From the NCBI RefSeq assembly GCF_004103695.1, contig NZ_CP035280.1:930001-994000 (forward strand): a DNA stretch of 64,000 nucleotides, written 5' to 3'. Below the pieces are notes generated by a model, which was given only the letters and a program-made list of their open reading frames with translations, was not told where the DNA came from and did no database searches. The translations under genes were made by a program, and so were the position numbers. Source of the stretch: Clostridium sp. JN-9 (GTDB taxonomy: Bacteria; Bacillota; Clostridia; Clostridiales; Clostridiaceae). This document shows positions 25,025-35,245 of this stretch, piece after piece. The stretch's first letter is position 1. Each line of letters begins with the position of its first letter.

Positions 25025-27715
25025 ATGAGAGATAAAAAGAAACCATTTAACAGATATATAGCATTGCTAATAATAATGATTGTAATTTTTTCTGGAATTG
25101 GTTCCAGGCTGTTTTATTTACAAATAGTAAAGGGAGCAGAATATACTCAAAAGGCTAATAGTGGTTCAATCAGGGAAATTCCTGATGCTGCTCCAAGAGG
25201 AAAAATTTTAGATAAAAATGGAACAGTATTAGCCACAAATGTTCAGAGTTATGAACTGGTATATAATGAAACGCCTGAAAATAAAAGCAGTTTTTTCACT
25301 ACCATGACAAAGGTTTTTAAATTACTGGATGAAAATGGTGAAACCCAGGTGGATGATTTTGAGCTTAAGGTTAATCCATATAGATTTGAGTTTGCAGCCC
25401 AGGATGAGGCCGGGAAAAGAACGCTGCAGATTAGATTTTTAAGGAACAGAGGCTTTAATGAAAGCATTGAAAAGAAGCTGTACCCAAAGATAAAACCTGC
25501 TGATTTAACGGATGATCAAAAAAATAAAGTGGATGAAGAGCTGTTAAAGATTACTCCTGAAGAAGTTTATAAAAAGCTTTTAATTGATTATAAAATACCA
25601 AGCAGCTATGATGCAGCCACCCAAAGAAAATTTATGATTATAAAAGATAAGATGAAAATGCAGAGCTTTTCTGGATACAAGCCAATAGTAATTGCAAATA
25701 TAAAACCGCAGACTGCATCCATATTCTATCAGCTGTTATATGAACTTCCTGGTATTGATGTAAGTATCCAGCCAATTAGATCTTATCCTTATGGAGATGT
25801 TGGGTCAGCATTTCTTGGGTATATTTCTAAAATTACAGCAAACGATACTAAATATGAAGAGAAGGGCTATGATACAAGCACAGATTATATTGGAGCTGCA
25901 GGTATTGAATCAACCTATGAAAACAGATTAAAAGGCTCCAAGGGAGGAAGAATCGTTAAGCTTAATAAGGATGGAAGAATAATTGAGGAATTGGGAAGCA
26001 GGGAGCCATATCCAGGTCAGAACATTCAGCTTACTATAGATGAAAAGCTTCAGAATACGGCAGAAAAAGCTTTAGATTCAGTTATGGCAAACCTGAGGGC
26101 CAATGCTCATCAAATTTCAGATGTTAACACAAGTAATGCTACCAGGGGTGCAGCAGTGGTTTTGGATGTAAAAACCGGTGCAGTTTTAGCTCTTGCAAGC
26201 AGACCAGGCTATGATCCTAATATTTTTGCCACACCCGGAAAGCTCACATCAGATTTATATAAACAGTATTTTCAGCCGGATTTAGGACAGTTTGGAAAAA
26301 GTTTCATACAAAATAATGGACTTATGAGCTACTATCAAGGTAAATCACTGGATCAGGTACTTAACATTTTATTTCCAATAGATACTTCTATAAAGGGAAA
26401 TACAACTATAAGAAAAGATCAATATGATATATATGCAAGACCTATGTATAATTATGCCACATTACCATTAGTTCCCCCAGGTTCTACATTTAAACCTATG
26501 ACTGCCATAGCAGGACTTGAAAGTGGAGCAATTACTCCAGGGTTCACTATAGTTGATGATGGAACATTTGATAAGGGCGGGGGAAATATTACAAGATTTG
26601 CTGTTGGAGGCTATGGATCAGTTGATCTTTCTAAAGCCCTGGCAGTATCAAGCAATCCTTATTTTATGACCGTTGGAAAAAAGATAAGGGAAGCATACAA
26701 TAATAATGATGATATACTTGCCAAGTATGCATGGAAGTTTGGATTAGGTGTTGATCCAACTTCAAATGCCAAGCCATCAACAGGTATAGAAATACCGGAG
26801 AACTTTGGACAGGTTTATAATACATGGTCTAATAAGGAGATATTCGGCAGAAACTATACCTGGAAGGTAATGGAAACATTAAAGTCCGGTGCTACACATA
26901 ATGGAGCAAAATTTACTCCTGTTAATTTATATGACAGCGATAGTGACAGCAGTGAAGTTAAGAATTATAAAACTCAAATTAAAGACGAGTGCAAGAATAT
27001 AATTAAAACTGGAAAATACAGTGAAAGTAAGCTTAACCAGTTATTAACCAGTTTAGTTAATGCTGACAGCACATATAAGGATAAAAATATATCAGCTTCT
27101 GATATTTCAACAATGGTAAAAGAAATAGTTTATATAACTTACTCAGATGCTTATATGCAGGTAAGACCTTTTGCAGGTTCCAATATGTATGATGCATGTA
27201 TTGGACAAGGTATTGACAGCTTTACTCCTCTGCAGCTTGCTAATTATATTGCAACAATTGCCAATGGAGGCACAAGATATAAGCTTCATTTATTAGATAA
27301 AATTACAGATGCAGATGGAAAATTAATAGAGCAGGTACAGCCTGAAATAGCAGAAAAGACAAATGCCAGTGAAGCCAATTTAAATGCCGTTAAACAAGGT
27401 ATGTATCTTGTTAATAACTCTGGTGAAGATGGTACTGCAGCAAATACATTTTCTGGATTTCCTATTAAAACTGCTGGTAAAACAGGTTCAGCTACTGTGA
27501 GTAACAGTCAGGATACTTTTGGCAGAACATCATCTGCAGTTTATGTTGGATTTGCACCCTATGATAATCCTCAGATTGCAGTATGTGTTATGGTATTTGA
27601 TGGTGGACACGGAGGCACTATTGCACCAGTTGCAAAGGCTATATATGAACAATATTTCAGCGATGAACTTAAAAAGGATGGATATACTCCTCAATATAAT
27701 TTTAATAACAATTAA
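25025..27715 (+). CDS. mrdA: Penicillin-binding protein 2 (elongation transpeptidase)
   Basis: This 896-residue class B penicillin-binding protein cross-links peptidoglycan during elongation. It has an N-terminal membrane anchor (12-32), a dimerisation domain with DAAPRGKILDKNG, and a transpeptidase domain with SxxK at S487-K490 (PGSTFKP), SSN in AVSSNPYFM and KTG in KTAGKTGSATV. It is longer than typical PBP2 (600-720) because of inserts in both the pedestal and the region between the SxN and KTG motifs, common in clostridia. It follows mreD by 15 bp. Confidence 0.93.
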   Translation: MRDKKKPFNRYIALLIIMIVIFSGIGSRLFYLQIVKGAEYTQKANSGSIREIPDAAPRGKILDKNGTVLATNVQSYELVYNETPENKSSFFTTMTKVFKLLDENGETQVDDFELKVNPYRFEFAAQDEAGKRTLQIRFLRNRGFNESIEKKLYPKIKPADLTDDQKNKVDEELLKITPEEVYKKLLIDYKIPSSYDAATQRKFMIIKDKMKMQSFSGYKPIVIANIKPQTASIFYQLLYELPGIDVSIQPIRSYPYGDVGSAFLGYISKITANDTKYEEKGYDTSTDYIGAAGIESTYENRLKGSKGGRIVKLNKDGRIIEELGSREPYPGQNIQLTIDEKLQNTAEKALDSVMANLRANAHQISDVNTSNATRGAAVVLDVKTGAVLALASRPGYDPNIFATPGKLTSDLYKQYFQPDLGQFGKSFIQNNGLMSYYQGKSLDQVLNILFPIDTSIKGNTTIRKDQYDIYARPMYNYATLPLVPPGSTFKPMTAIAGLESGAITPGFTIVDDGTFDKGGGNITRFAVGGYGSVDLSKALAVSSNPYFMTVGKKIREAYNNNDDILAKYAWKFGLGVDPTSNAKPSTGIEIPENFGQVYNTWSNKEIFGRNYTWKVMETLKSGATHNGAKFTPVNLYDSDSDSSEVKNYKTQIKDECKNIIKTGKYSESKLNQLLTSLVNADSTYKDKNISASDISTMVKEIVYITYSDAYMQVRPFAGSNMYDACIGQGIDSFTPLQLANYIATIANGGTRYKLHLLDKITDADGKLIEQVQPEIAEKTNASEANLNAVKQGMYLVNNSGEDGTAANTFSGFPIKTAGKTGSATVSNSQDTFGRTSSAVYVGFAPYDNPQIAVCVMVFDGGHGGTIAPVAKAIYEQYFSDELKKDGYTPQYNFNNN

Positions 27716-27727
27716 ATAAATATGCAG

Positions 27728-27766
27728 AAATCGCTTTATATTTGAGTATAAAGCGATTTTTGCATA
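27728..27766 (+). terminator. Terminator after pbp2
   Basis: AAATCGCTTTATA pairs with TATAAAGCGATTT around a 6-base loop, followed by T. The min genes start about 95 bp further, so they probably have their own promoter. Confidence 0.85.
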
Positions 27767-27861
27767 TAGTTGAAATTTAAAATAAAATAAAATTAAAAAT
27801 TTAGAAGGAATTATATTTAATATGTTGAAATATAACATATGATGACTTATGGAGGTCTATA

Positions 27862-28494
27862 ATGGAAGAAAATAATATTATAATTAAAGGAAATAGAGAT
27901 GGAATAAATGCTGTAATAAATATGAATAAATTTAAAGATTTTCAAGATGTGCTCGATACTTTAATTGAAAGACTTTCAAAGGGTAAAATGTTTTATAAGG
28001 GGGCTACACTAAAGATAACTACTCAATTGAAATTTATTAATGACAGAGACATTAATAAAATGAAAAATGTTTTATTCGATGAATTTTTAATAAAAGATGT
28101 AATCTTTGATGATAAGGAGGAGAAAGGAAACAAAAATTTCACAGGAATATATGAGGGAAGAACTAAATTTATCAGAAAAACCGTAAGAAGTGGACAAGTT
28201 ATTAATTATACTGGGAATATTGTTATTATTGGTGATGTTAATTCCGGATCCGAGATAGTTGCTGCGGGCAATGTAATTGTTCTGGGAACTTTGCATGGAA
28301 GAGTTCATGCTGGATTTGATGAAAATACAAAAGCTATAGTTGCTGCTTTTTATTTTCAGCCTGAGGTATTAAGAATAGGAAATATAATAACTATTTCTCC
28401 AGATGAAAATATAAAGCCTAAGTACCCCGAAGTTGCAAGGGTAAAGGGTGAGTCAATAATTGTTGAACCATATATACCAAACAAATATATTTAA
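27862..28494 (+). CDS. minC: Septum site-determining protein MinC
   Basis: This 210-residue FtsZ inhibitor has an N-terminal domain (about 1-95) and a C-terminal beta-helix that binds MinD ([44 protein letters not shown]). GGAGG precedes the ATG. It is followed by minD and minE in the order of the oscillating Min system. Confidence 0.95.
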   Translation: MEENNIIIKGNRDGINAVINMNKFKDFQDVLDTLIERLSKGKMFYKGATLKITTQLKFINDRDINKMKNVLFDEFLIKDVIFDDKEEKGNKNFTGIYEGRTKFIRKTVRSGQVINYTGNIVIIGDVNSGSEIVAAGNVIVLGTLHGRVHAGFDENTKAIVAAFYFQPEVLRIGNIITISPDENIKPKYPEVARVKGESIIVEPYIPNKYI

Positions 28495-28508
28495 TGGAGG
28501 AATTAATT

Positions 28509-29309
28509 ATGGGAGAAGCTATAGTAGTAACGTCTGGAAAAGGTGGAGTTGGAAAAACTACTACAACGGCAAACATTGGAACAGCATTAGCATCTATGGG
28601 AAAGAAAACTGTGGTTGTAGATGGCGATACTGGCCTTAGAAATTTAGATGTTTTGATGGGTCTGGAAAACAGAGTTGTTTTCACTTTAGTTGATGCTATA
28701 GAAAAAAGATGTAAGCTGAAGCAGGCATTGATTAAAGATAAAAGATTCCAAAATTTATTTCTACTGCCTACAGCACAGACTAAGGATAAAAACGATGTAC
28801 CAACTGAGGAAATGTTAAAGCTGGTTAAAGAACTTAAAGATGAATTCGATTATGTTTTAATTGACTGTCCGGCAGGTATAGAGCAGGGATTTGAAAATGC
28901 CATAGCAGGTGCAGACAGGGCACTAATTGTTGTAAATCCTGAGGTGACTTCTGTAAGAGATGCAGACAGAGTAATTGGAAAATTAGATGCTAAAGGTCTG
29001 GAAAGGCATGAACTCATTGTAAATAGAATTAATTTTGAAATGGCACAGAATGGTGATATGCTTGCAGTTGAGGACATAATAGATAGTTTGGCCATTAAAC
29101 TTATAGGGGTAGTCCCAGATGATAGAAATATAACAATTTCCACAAATAAGGGGGAGCCCATAGTATTAGTGGAAAAGGCTTCATCTGGACAGGCTTTTAG
29201 AAATATTGCAAAAAGAATAACTGGGGAGGAAGTTCCACTAATGGAATTCCATCAAAGCGGTAATGGCATATTTTCTGCATTTAGAAAGTTTTTTGGATTA
29301 AAGGAATAG
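28509..29309 (+). CDS. minD: Septum site-determining ATPase MinD
   Basis: This 266-residue ParA-type ATPase has the deviant Walker A VTSGKGGVGKTTTTANIG, Walker B YVLIDCPAGIEQG and a C-terminal amphipathic tail ending GIFSAFRKFFGLKE that should bind the membrane. It recruits MinC and is released by MinE. ATG 28509 follows GGAGG; the upstream ATG at 28494 overlaps the minC stop. Confidence 0.97.
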   Translation: MGEAIVVTSGKGGVGKTTTTANIGTALASMGKKTVVVDGDTGLRNLDVLMGLENRVVFTLVDAIEKRCKLKQALIKDKRFQNLFLLPTAQTKDKNDVPTEEMLKLVKELKDEFDYVLIDCPAGIEQGFENAIAGADRALIVVNPEVTSVRDADRVIGKLDAKGLERHELIVNRINFEMAQNGDMLAVEDIIDSLAIKLIGVVPDDRNITISTNKGEPIVLVEKASSGQAFRNIAKRITGEEVPLMEFHQSGNGIFSAFRKFFGLKE

Positions 29310-29320
29310 GAGGGTAATAC

Positions 29321-29590
29321 ATGGATTTATTTAAATTTTTTTCAAGCAAACCTTCGCCAAAGGACATGGCTAAAGAAAGATTAAAGCTTATTTTAATCCA
29401 TGACAGAGCTGATCTTTCACCAGAGCTACTGGAGGCTATAAAGGGTGATATTTTAAAGGTAATATCAAAGTATGTGGAAATTGACTGTGATGAATTAGAT
29501 ATAAGGATGACTAAAACAGATGTATCCGAAGGCAGTTCTCCTGCATTAGTTGCCAGCATACCAATAAAAAGCAGCAGAGCTTGCAGATAA
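29321..29590 (+). CDS. minE: Cell division topological specificity factor MinE
   Basis: This 89-residue protein has an N-terminal amphipathic helix (MDLFKFFSSK), the anti-MinCD segment AKERLKLILIHDRADLSPE and a C-terminal dimerisation part. It drives pole-to-pole Min oscillation. It lies 11 bp after minD with GGAGGG upstream. Its presence, rather than DivIVA alone, points to the oscillating Min type found in many clostridia. Confidence 0.95.
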   Translation: MDLFKFFSSKPSPKDMAKERLKLILIHDRADLSPELLEAIKGDILKVISKYVEIDCDELDIRMTKTDVSEGSSPALVASIPIKSSRACR

Positions 29591-29605
29591 TATACTTACA
29601 TAAAA

Positions 29606-29668
29606 TATAAGGCTATTTTTTAGATTAATTGTAATAATATACAATTGCTGAAAAATAGCTTTTTTATT
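29606..29668 (+). terminator. Terminator after minE
   Basis: AGGCTATTTTT pairs with AAAAATAGCTT across a 28-base loop that contains its own CAATT/AATTG pairing, followed by T. Confidence 0.7.
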
Positions 29669-29732
29669 AAATGTTCATAGCTTTTTAGAATTCATATGGT
29701 ATAATAATTGTTGTACTGGAGGTATTAAATCT

Positions 29733-30854
29733 ATGCTGGAAAAATTAAAAATCAATAGAAAACTTCTCAAAGAGCTTGATTTCAGTATAATAATTGTAGC
29801 CATATTAATTGCTTCTTTTGGAATAATGAATATATACAGCGCTACATATTTGAAATCCGGCACACATGTTGCTAAATCACAGTTTATGTGGCTTATAATA
29901 GGACTATTAATAATCTATTTTATACTTACTATAGATTATTCGATTATAGAGGGTTATGCAAATATATTTTACTGGTTTTCTGTATTCCTTCTTGTGTTAA
30001 ATGACACACCTTTCTTTAAACATACCGTTAATGGTGCATCATCATGGATGAGTATAGGGGGATTTACCTTTCAGCCATCTGAACTGGCTAAGCTTGGAAT
30101 TATATTAATAATTTCAAAAAAGTTAGATGAAATGGAAGGTAACATAAATACACCTAAAAACTTTTTTACACTTGTTTTATATGCTGCCATACCAATGGTA
30201 TTAATAATTATCCAGCCAGATATGGGTATGACAATGGTTTGCTTTTTTATTGTGCTGGGTATGTTTTTTATGGCTGGACTGGATTTAAGAATAATTTTGG
30301 GTGGACTAGCAGGAGCTTCAGCATTAGTTGGATTGGTTATGACTACATCTATAATGCCGGCTTATTGGAAGTCCAGATTAACTTCTTTTTTGAATCCTCA
30401 GGCTGACGAACTGGGCAGTGGACTTCAGCTATCGGAATCCTTAAAGGGAATAGGCTCCGGAGGACTTTTTGGAAAGGGCTTTTTAAAGGGTACACAGGTT
30501 GCAGGTGGATTTATTCCTGAAAACCAGACTGATTTCATATTCTCTGTAGTAGGAGAAGAATGGGGTTTAATAGGCGGGCTTGCACTTCTTACTTTATATG
30601 GTATATTATTGTATAGATTTATTAAGATAGCAAAAAATTCAAAGGATATTTTTGGCAAAATGCTTTGCATAGGTATAATTTCATTATATATGTTCTCAAT
30701 ATTTGAAAACATAGGCATGACTATCGGGCTCACACCTATTACAGGAATAACACTGCAGCTTATGAGTTATGGCGGTAGTTCAATGATTACAAGTTTTATA
30801 GGAATTGGTTTGGTTTTAAATGTTGGTATGAGAAAGAAGAAAATTAACTTTTAG
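29733..30854 (+). CDS. rodA: Rod shape-determining protein RodA (SEDS glycosyltransferase)
   Basis: This 373-residue SEDS protein polymerises glycan strands with the class B penicillin-binding protein encoded upstream. It has about ten membrane segments and family motifs [29 protein letters not shown] and [20 protein letters not shown], which includes the region of the essential Asp. GGAGG precedes the ATG. RodA rather than FtsW or SpoVE is chosen because of its place in the mre-pbp2-min cluster. Confidence 0.92.
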   Translation: MLEKLKINRKLLKELDFSIIIVAILIASFGIMNIYSATYLKSGTHVAKSQFMWLIIGLLIIYFILTIDYSIIEGYANIFYWFSVFLLVLNDTPFFKHTVNGASSWMSIGGFTFQPSELAKLGIILIISKKLDEMEGNINTPKNFFTLVLYAAIPMVLIIIQPDMGMTMVCFFIVLGMFFMAGLDLRIILGGLAGASALVGLVMTTSIMPAYWKSRLTSFLNPQADELGSGLQLSESLKGIGSGGLFGKGFLKGTQVAGGFIPENQTDFIFSVVGEEWGLIGGLALLTLYGILLYRFIKIAKNSKDIFGKMLCIGIISLYMFSIFENIGMTIGLTPITGITLQLMSYGGSSMITSFIGIGLVLNVGMRKKKINF

Positions 30855-30867
30855 GGGGGAAGATGCC

Positions 30868-31245
30868 ATGAAGATTGCTTTTATAGCACATGATAAAAAG
30901 AAAGATGACCTTATTGAATTTGTAAAAAGGTATAAATACGTTTTTGAAGAACATGAACTTTATGCAACAGGAACAACAGGCAGGCTTTTAACAGAGTTAG
31001 TGGGACTTAAAGTACATAGATTTTTATCAGGACCATTAGGTGGTGATCAGCAGATTGGGGCAAAGGTAGCAGAAGGCCAGATGGATTTTGTGATTTTTCT
31101 CAGAGATCCTTTAACTGCACAGCCCCATGAACCAGATGTAACTGCACTGCTTAGGATCTGTGATGTACATTGTGTGCCTCTTGCAACCAATATAGGTTCT
31201 GCAGAAGTATTTGTGCAAGCGTTAATTAATCATAATAAAAAATAA
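30868..31245 (+). CDS. mgsA: Methylglyoxal synthase
   Basis: This 125-residue enzyme converts dihydroxyacetone phosphate to methylglyoxal and phosphate, a bypass of lower glycolysis. It shows [38 protein letters not shown] and the signature [20 protein letters not shown] with the catalytic Asp. It follows rodA by 13 bp with a GGGGGGA site and is followed by a terminator, so it closes the min-rod transcript. Confidence 0.96.
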   Translation: MKIAFIAHDKKKDDLIEFVKRYKYVFEEHELYATGTTGRLLTELVGLKVHRFLSGPLGGDQQIGAKVAEGQMDFVIFLRDPLTAQPHEPDVTALLRICDVHCVPLATNIGSAEVFVQALINHNKK

Positions 31246-31252
31246 AGTAAAG

Positions 31253-31290
31253 ATCCAGGAGTTTAAAATGCTTCTGGGTTTTTTATTTAT
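31253..31290 (+). terminator. Terminator after mgsA
   Basis: CCAGGAG pairs with CTTCTGG (one G-T pair) around a 9-base loop, then GG and six T. Confidence 0.8.
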
Positions 31291-31371
31291 AGCAAAGTAT
31301 ATAGTCATAGAATTAACCATTTTTAAATATATATATTAATAAAAGTACTATATAAGAGGTCAGGTGAGTGT

Positions 31372-31728
31372 ATGGGAAGTTTTAATCAGCAATATGATAA
31401 GTATTATAAAAATTTAAGAAGCAGCTCAAACTTTAATAATAGACAAAGACGAAGCAATAATTTTAATACTTATAATGTGAACTATTTTGTAAAAAGAATC
31501 ATTAGGGACTTAATTGGAGTATCAGTATTATTGATACTTATATTGACCTGCAAAACTATAATTACACCTGAAACCCAGACGGTATATAATTACTCGAAAA
31601 AAGTGGTAAGTACTAATTTTGATTATAAAGCTGCCGCTAATGAAATCAAAAAAATTAATTTTTCAGCAATAAGGATAAAAACCGCTGATTTTTTGGAAAA
31701 GATAAAAACCGACAGCAGTTTAGAATGA
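31372..31728 (+). CDS. Small bitopic membrane protein upstream of SpoIVFB
   Basis: This 118-residue protein has an Asn/Arg/Ser-rich cytoplasmic start, a single membrane helix (about 45-62, DLIGVSVLLILILTCKTII) and an 50-residue outer tail. I do not recognise a family. It is placed exactly where SpoIVFA, the partner that inhibits and positions SpoIVFB, sits in Bacillus, and is nine bases from that protease gene, so it is a candidate functional counterpart; there is no M23/LysM domain to prove it. GGTGAG precedes the ATG. Confidence 0.6.
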   Translation: MGSFNQQYDKYYKNLRSSSNFNNRQRRSNNFNTYNVNYFVKRIIRDLIGVSVLLILILTCKTIITPETQTVYNYSKKVVSTNFDYKAAANEIKKINFSAIRIKTADFLEKIKTDSSLE

Positions 31729-31737
31729 GGTAATTCA

Positions 31738-32589
31738 TTGTTTAAAGTAAATAAGTATTTTATTTTTTATATCTTTTTGTTAGTTGTTTTAGGATATAAA
31801 GGCAGGTTTTTTTTAGCATTTACCATTGCATTGTTTCATGAAGGAGTTCATTATTTAACTGCCAAAAAACTTGGATTTAATGGGCTTCAGATTGAATTTT
31901 TTCCATTGGGTACAGCATTAAAAATGAAGGACTTAGAGGATGCATCACCCTATGAGGATCTTCTTATTTCTATTTCAGGGCCTTTATCTAATATAATAAT
32001 TGGTATAATATTTATGATACTTTATTATAAATTTCATATAGAAATATTCAACACGCTGACTTATGGAAACCTGTCTATAGGAATTTTTAATCTTATTCCT
32101 GCACTTCCTTTAGATGGCGGCAGAATAATTCGAAATTTATTAAATTATAGAACCTTTTATAAGAGAGCAAACAGAATAACAGTTAATTTAAGTATAATAC
32201 TAGGTATTGGAATGATGTTTTCATACCTGGTTTTATTTATTAATGGGAAGAACAGCTTTAGTATAGGTCTGGTAGCAATTTTTATAATTGAAACTGCCTT
32301 AAAGGAAAAAGAAAGGGTTGCATATATAATTATGGGTGATGTAATAAAAAAAAGATATAAATTTATAAAAAGAGGTTATATTGAAAACAGGAGTATTTCT
32401 ATATACTGTAAAATGGATTTAATAAGCTTAATGAACTTTATAGATAAAAATAAGTATAATATCTTTATGATTATGGATGAAAATATGAAACTAGTAGATA
32501 TCCTTTATGAAGATGATATAATAGAAGCTTTAAAGCTTTATGGAAATATAAAAATTGATGAATACCTAAAACTGGATTCTAATGGGTAA
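31738..32589 (+). CDS. spoIVFB: SpoIVFB-like intramembrane metalloprotease (M50)
   Basis: This 283-residue site-2 protease has the zinc motif HEGVH (HExxH) in an early membrane helix (ALFHEGVHYLTAKKLG), the second motif LIPALPLDGGRIIRN, and about six membrane segments. The C-terminal 70 residues form a single CBS-like module (LISLMNFIDKNKYNIFMIMDE). In Bacillus this enzyme frees sigma-K from its pro-form in the mother cell. The start is TTG at 31738 with AGGTAA upstream. The preceding small membrane protein is probably its partner. It supports an endospore-forming host. Confidence 0.87.
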   Translation: MFKVNKYFIFYIFLLVVLGYKGRFFLAFTIALFHEGVHYLTAKKLGFNGLQIEFFPLGTALKMKDLEDASPYEDLLISISGPLSNIIIGIIFMILYYKFHIEIFNTLTYGNLSIGIFNLIPALPLDGGRIIRNLLNYRTFYKRANRITVNLSIILGIGMMFSYLVLFINGKNSFSIGLVAIFIIETALKEKERVAYIIMGDVIKKRYKFIKRGYIENRSISIYCKMDLISLMNFIDKNKYNIFMIMDENMKLVDILYEDDIIEALKLYGNIKIDEYLKLDSNG

Positions 32590-32665
32590 TTAACAAAATA
32601 TGTTTTCATTTATTTATTTTTTATGTTAGAATAATTAAATGTGATAGTACTGAGGAGGAATAAGG

Positions 32666-34495
32666 ATGAATAAAATATCTGATGATATATTATATAAAGT
32701 TGAAAAACCTGCAAGATATATAGGGGGAGAATTTAACTCCTGTATAAAAGATAAAAATAAAGTAGATATAAGATATGCATTTTGTTTTCCTGATGTTTAT
32801 GAAGTGGGCATGTCTCATCTTGGAACAAGAATATTGTATTATACATTAAATGAAAGAAAAGACACCTATTGCGAAAGGGCATTTGCTCCCTGGCCTGATA
32901 TGGAAAACCTAATGAGAGAAAATAATATTCCCTTATACGCATTAGAAACTAAGGATTCATTAAGAGAATTTGACTTTCTGGGATTCACGCTTCAATATGA
33001 AATGAGTTATACTAATATATTGAATATGCTTGATATGGCTGGAATTCCCGTAAGAGCATCTGAAAGAGGAGAAGACTATCCAATAGTTGTCTGCGGAGGA
33101 CCATGCGCATATAATCCTGAACCATTATATGATATTGCAGATTACTTTGTAATTGGCGAAGGAGAAGAAATATTAGATGAACTTTTGGATTTATATAAAG
33201 AATATAAGGGAAAAGGGAAAAAACAATATTTGAGAAGAATTGCTTCCATAAAGGGGGTATATGTTCCTTCTCTTTATGAAACAACTTATAATGAGGATGG
33301 TACCATAAAGGAATTTAAGCCATTATTTGAAGATGTACCTGAAAAGGTTCAAAAAAGGATTATAAGAAACTTAAATAATGCACCTTATCCTGATAAGTTC
33401 ATAGTGCCCTATACAGAGATAGTACATGACAGAGTGGTTCTGGAAACCTTCAGGGGATGCACAAGGGGATGCAGATTCTGCCAGGCTGGCATGATATATA
33501 GACCTGTAAGAGAAAAAACTACAGAAAAACTAGTGCAGCAGACAGAAAATTTAATTAGAAATACAGGCTATGATGAGGTTTCTTTAACATCACTCAGCAT
33601 TTGTGATTATTCAGATATTCAAAATCTTATAAATACGCTTATTGAAAAATACAAGGATGAAAAGGTAGGAATTTCATTACCATCTCTTAGAGTAGATTCA
33701 TTTTCTGTGGATTTAATAAAGGAAATCCAAAAGGTTAGGAAAACAGGATTAACCTTTGCACCAGAGGCTGGTACTCAAAGAATGAGAGATGTAATTAATA
33801 AGGGAGTAACTGAGCAGAATCTTATGGATTCATCCAGAAGTGCTTTTGAAGCAGGCTGGTCTACAATAAAATTATATTTTATGCTGGGACTGCCATACGA
33901 AACTATGGAAGATGTTAAGGGTATAGCTGATTTAGCTGAAAAGGTCGTTAAGCAATACTATTCTGTACCAAAAGATAAAAGACAAAAGAGATTAACTGTA
34001 ACTGTAAGTACAGCATTATTTGTTCCAAAACCATTTACACCTTTTCAATGGGTACCACAGGACACCATGGAAAATATGAAAGAAAAAATAAATACATTGA
34101 GAAGGGAAATAAAGAGCAGACAGATTACTTATAACTGGCATGAATCTATTGTGAGCTATCTTGAAGCCATATTTGCAAGAGGAGACAGAAAGCTTTGTGA
34201 TGTGCTTATAAAAGCTTTTGAAAATGGAGCAAAATTTGATGGATGGTCAGAGTATTTTAACTATGATATATGGAAAGATGCATTTAAGCAGTGTGGAATA
34301 GATGGCGATTTCTATGCATTAAGAGAAAGAAGCTATGATGAGAAACTGCCTTGGGATTTTATAGATACAGGGGTTACAAAGAGCTTTTTAATTAAGGAAA
34401 ATGAAAAAGCCAAGAGTTCACAGGTTACACCTGACTGCAGACTTGGGTGCAGAAACTGTGGAATTAATGTTAACCTTGAAGGGAAGTGCTTCTAA
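32666..34495 (+). CDS. TIGR03960-type radical SAM protein with B12-binding-like domain
   Basis: This 609-residue protein has an N-terminal region resembling the cobalamin-binding fold (YAFCFPDVYEVGMSHLG; VVCGGPCAYNPEPL) and a radical SAM core with the cluster motif FRGCTRGCRFCQAG (C-x3-C-x2-C). The C terminus has extra cysteines (TPDCRLGCRNCGIN). It is conserved next to RNase E/G and L21 in clostridia, and the downstream gene encodes its usual associate. The substrate is unknown; a role in RNA or ribosome modification is only suggested by context. AGGAGG precedes the ATG. Confidence 0.85.
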   Translation: MNKISDDILYKVEKPARYIGGEFNSCIKDKNKVDIRYAFCFPDVYEVGMSHLGTRILYYTLNERKDTYCERAFAPWPDMENLMRENNIPLYALETKDSLREFDFLGFTLQYEMSYTNILNMLDMAGIPVRASERGEDYPIVVCGGPCAYNPEPLYDIADYFVIGEGEEILDELLDLYKEYKGKGKKQYLRRIASIKGVYVPSLYETTYNEDGTIKEFKPLFEDVPEKVQKRIIRNLNNAPYPDKFIVPYTEIVHDRVVLETFRGCTRGCRFCQAGMIYRPVREKTTEKLVQQTENLIRNTGYDEVSLTSLSICDYSDIQNLINTLIEKYKDEKVGISLPSLRVDSFSVDLIKEIQKVRKTGLTFAPEAGTQRMRDVINKGVTEQNLMDSSRSAFEAGWSTIKLYFMLGLPYETMEDVKGIADLAEKVVKQYYSVPKDKRQKRLTVTVSTALFVPKPFTPFQWVPQDTMENMKEKINTLRREIKSRQITYNWHESIVSYLEAIFARGDRKLCDVLIKAFENGAKFDGWSEYFNYDIWKDAFKQCGIDGDFYALRERSYDEKLPWDFIDTGVTKSFLIKENEKAKSSQVTPDCRLGCRNCGINVNLEGKCF

Positions 34496-34496
34496 A

Positions 34497-35210
34497 ATGC
34501 GTTATGTTATTAAATTCAGCAAAGAAAGCGAAATTAAATTTATTTCACATTTAGATTTAATGAGGACAGTACAGAAAATTATTAAAAGGTCAGCACTGCC
34601 TATTGAATACTCAAAGGGATTTAATCCCCATATGAGCCTGTCATTTGCCCAGCCATTGGCTGTAGGTGTATACTCATTTGGAGAGTACATGGATATTAAT
34701 TTAAATGAGGAATTAGATGAGCAGTACATCATTAATGCATTAAACTGCAATGCTCCAGCTGGTATTAAATTTCATAAAGCAGTTAAGCTTGTGCAGAATG
34801 GTGGAAAGAAAGTTTCTAAGTCCATGGCAGGAGTTGAGGGAGCTTCCTATAAAATAGAAATAAGATATAAAGATATAACTGAACTTGAAAATCAGATGAA
34901 GATGCTTGTGAAGCGGAACAATTGGGTTACTATAAAAAAGAGTAAAAGCAGCGAAAATGAAGTAGATATAAAGCCTATGTTTAAAGAATTAAAGTATTCC
35001 ATTTCTGACAATAAGCTAATAGTTAAGGCATTAGTAAGCTGTGGAAGCCGTGAAAATCTTTCTCCTGAGCTCATAGCTTCATTTATAAAGGATAATACCA
35101 CAGGGGCTGATTTTGATGCATTTGTTGATATAGTAAGGGAAGAGACTTATGGTAAGCTTGAAGGGAAGTATATTCCTTTACATGAATATTTAAAATCATT
35201 TAGCAGTTAA
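34497..35210 (+). CDS. TIGR03936 / DUF2344 radical-SAM-associated protein
   Basis: This 237-residue protein starts MRYVIKFSKESEIKFISHLD and has RSALPIEYSKGFNPHMSLSFAQPLAVG, the hallmark of DUF2344. The start at 34497 directly follows the stop of the radical SAM gene (one base between), suggesting translational coupling and a shared complex. Its frame remains open 32 codons further upstream, but that stretch is the other gene's coding sequence. Function is unknown. Confidence 0.85.
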   Translation: MRYVIKFSKESEIKFISHLDLMRTVQKIIKRSALPIEYSKGFNPHMSLSFAQPLAVGVYSFGEYMDINLNEELDEQYIINALNCNAPAGIKFHKAVKLVQNGGKKVSKSMAGVEGASYKIEIRYKDITELENQMKMLVKRNNWVTIKKSKSSENEVDIKPMFKELKYSISDNKLIVKALVSCGSRENLSPELIASFIKDNTTGADFDAFVDIVREETYGKLEGKYIPLHEYLKSFSS

Positions 35211-35245
35211 AAGTTAAAGGTTAAGTGTTAAAAGGTGGTGAAAAG

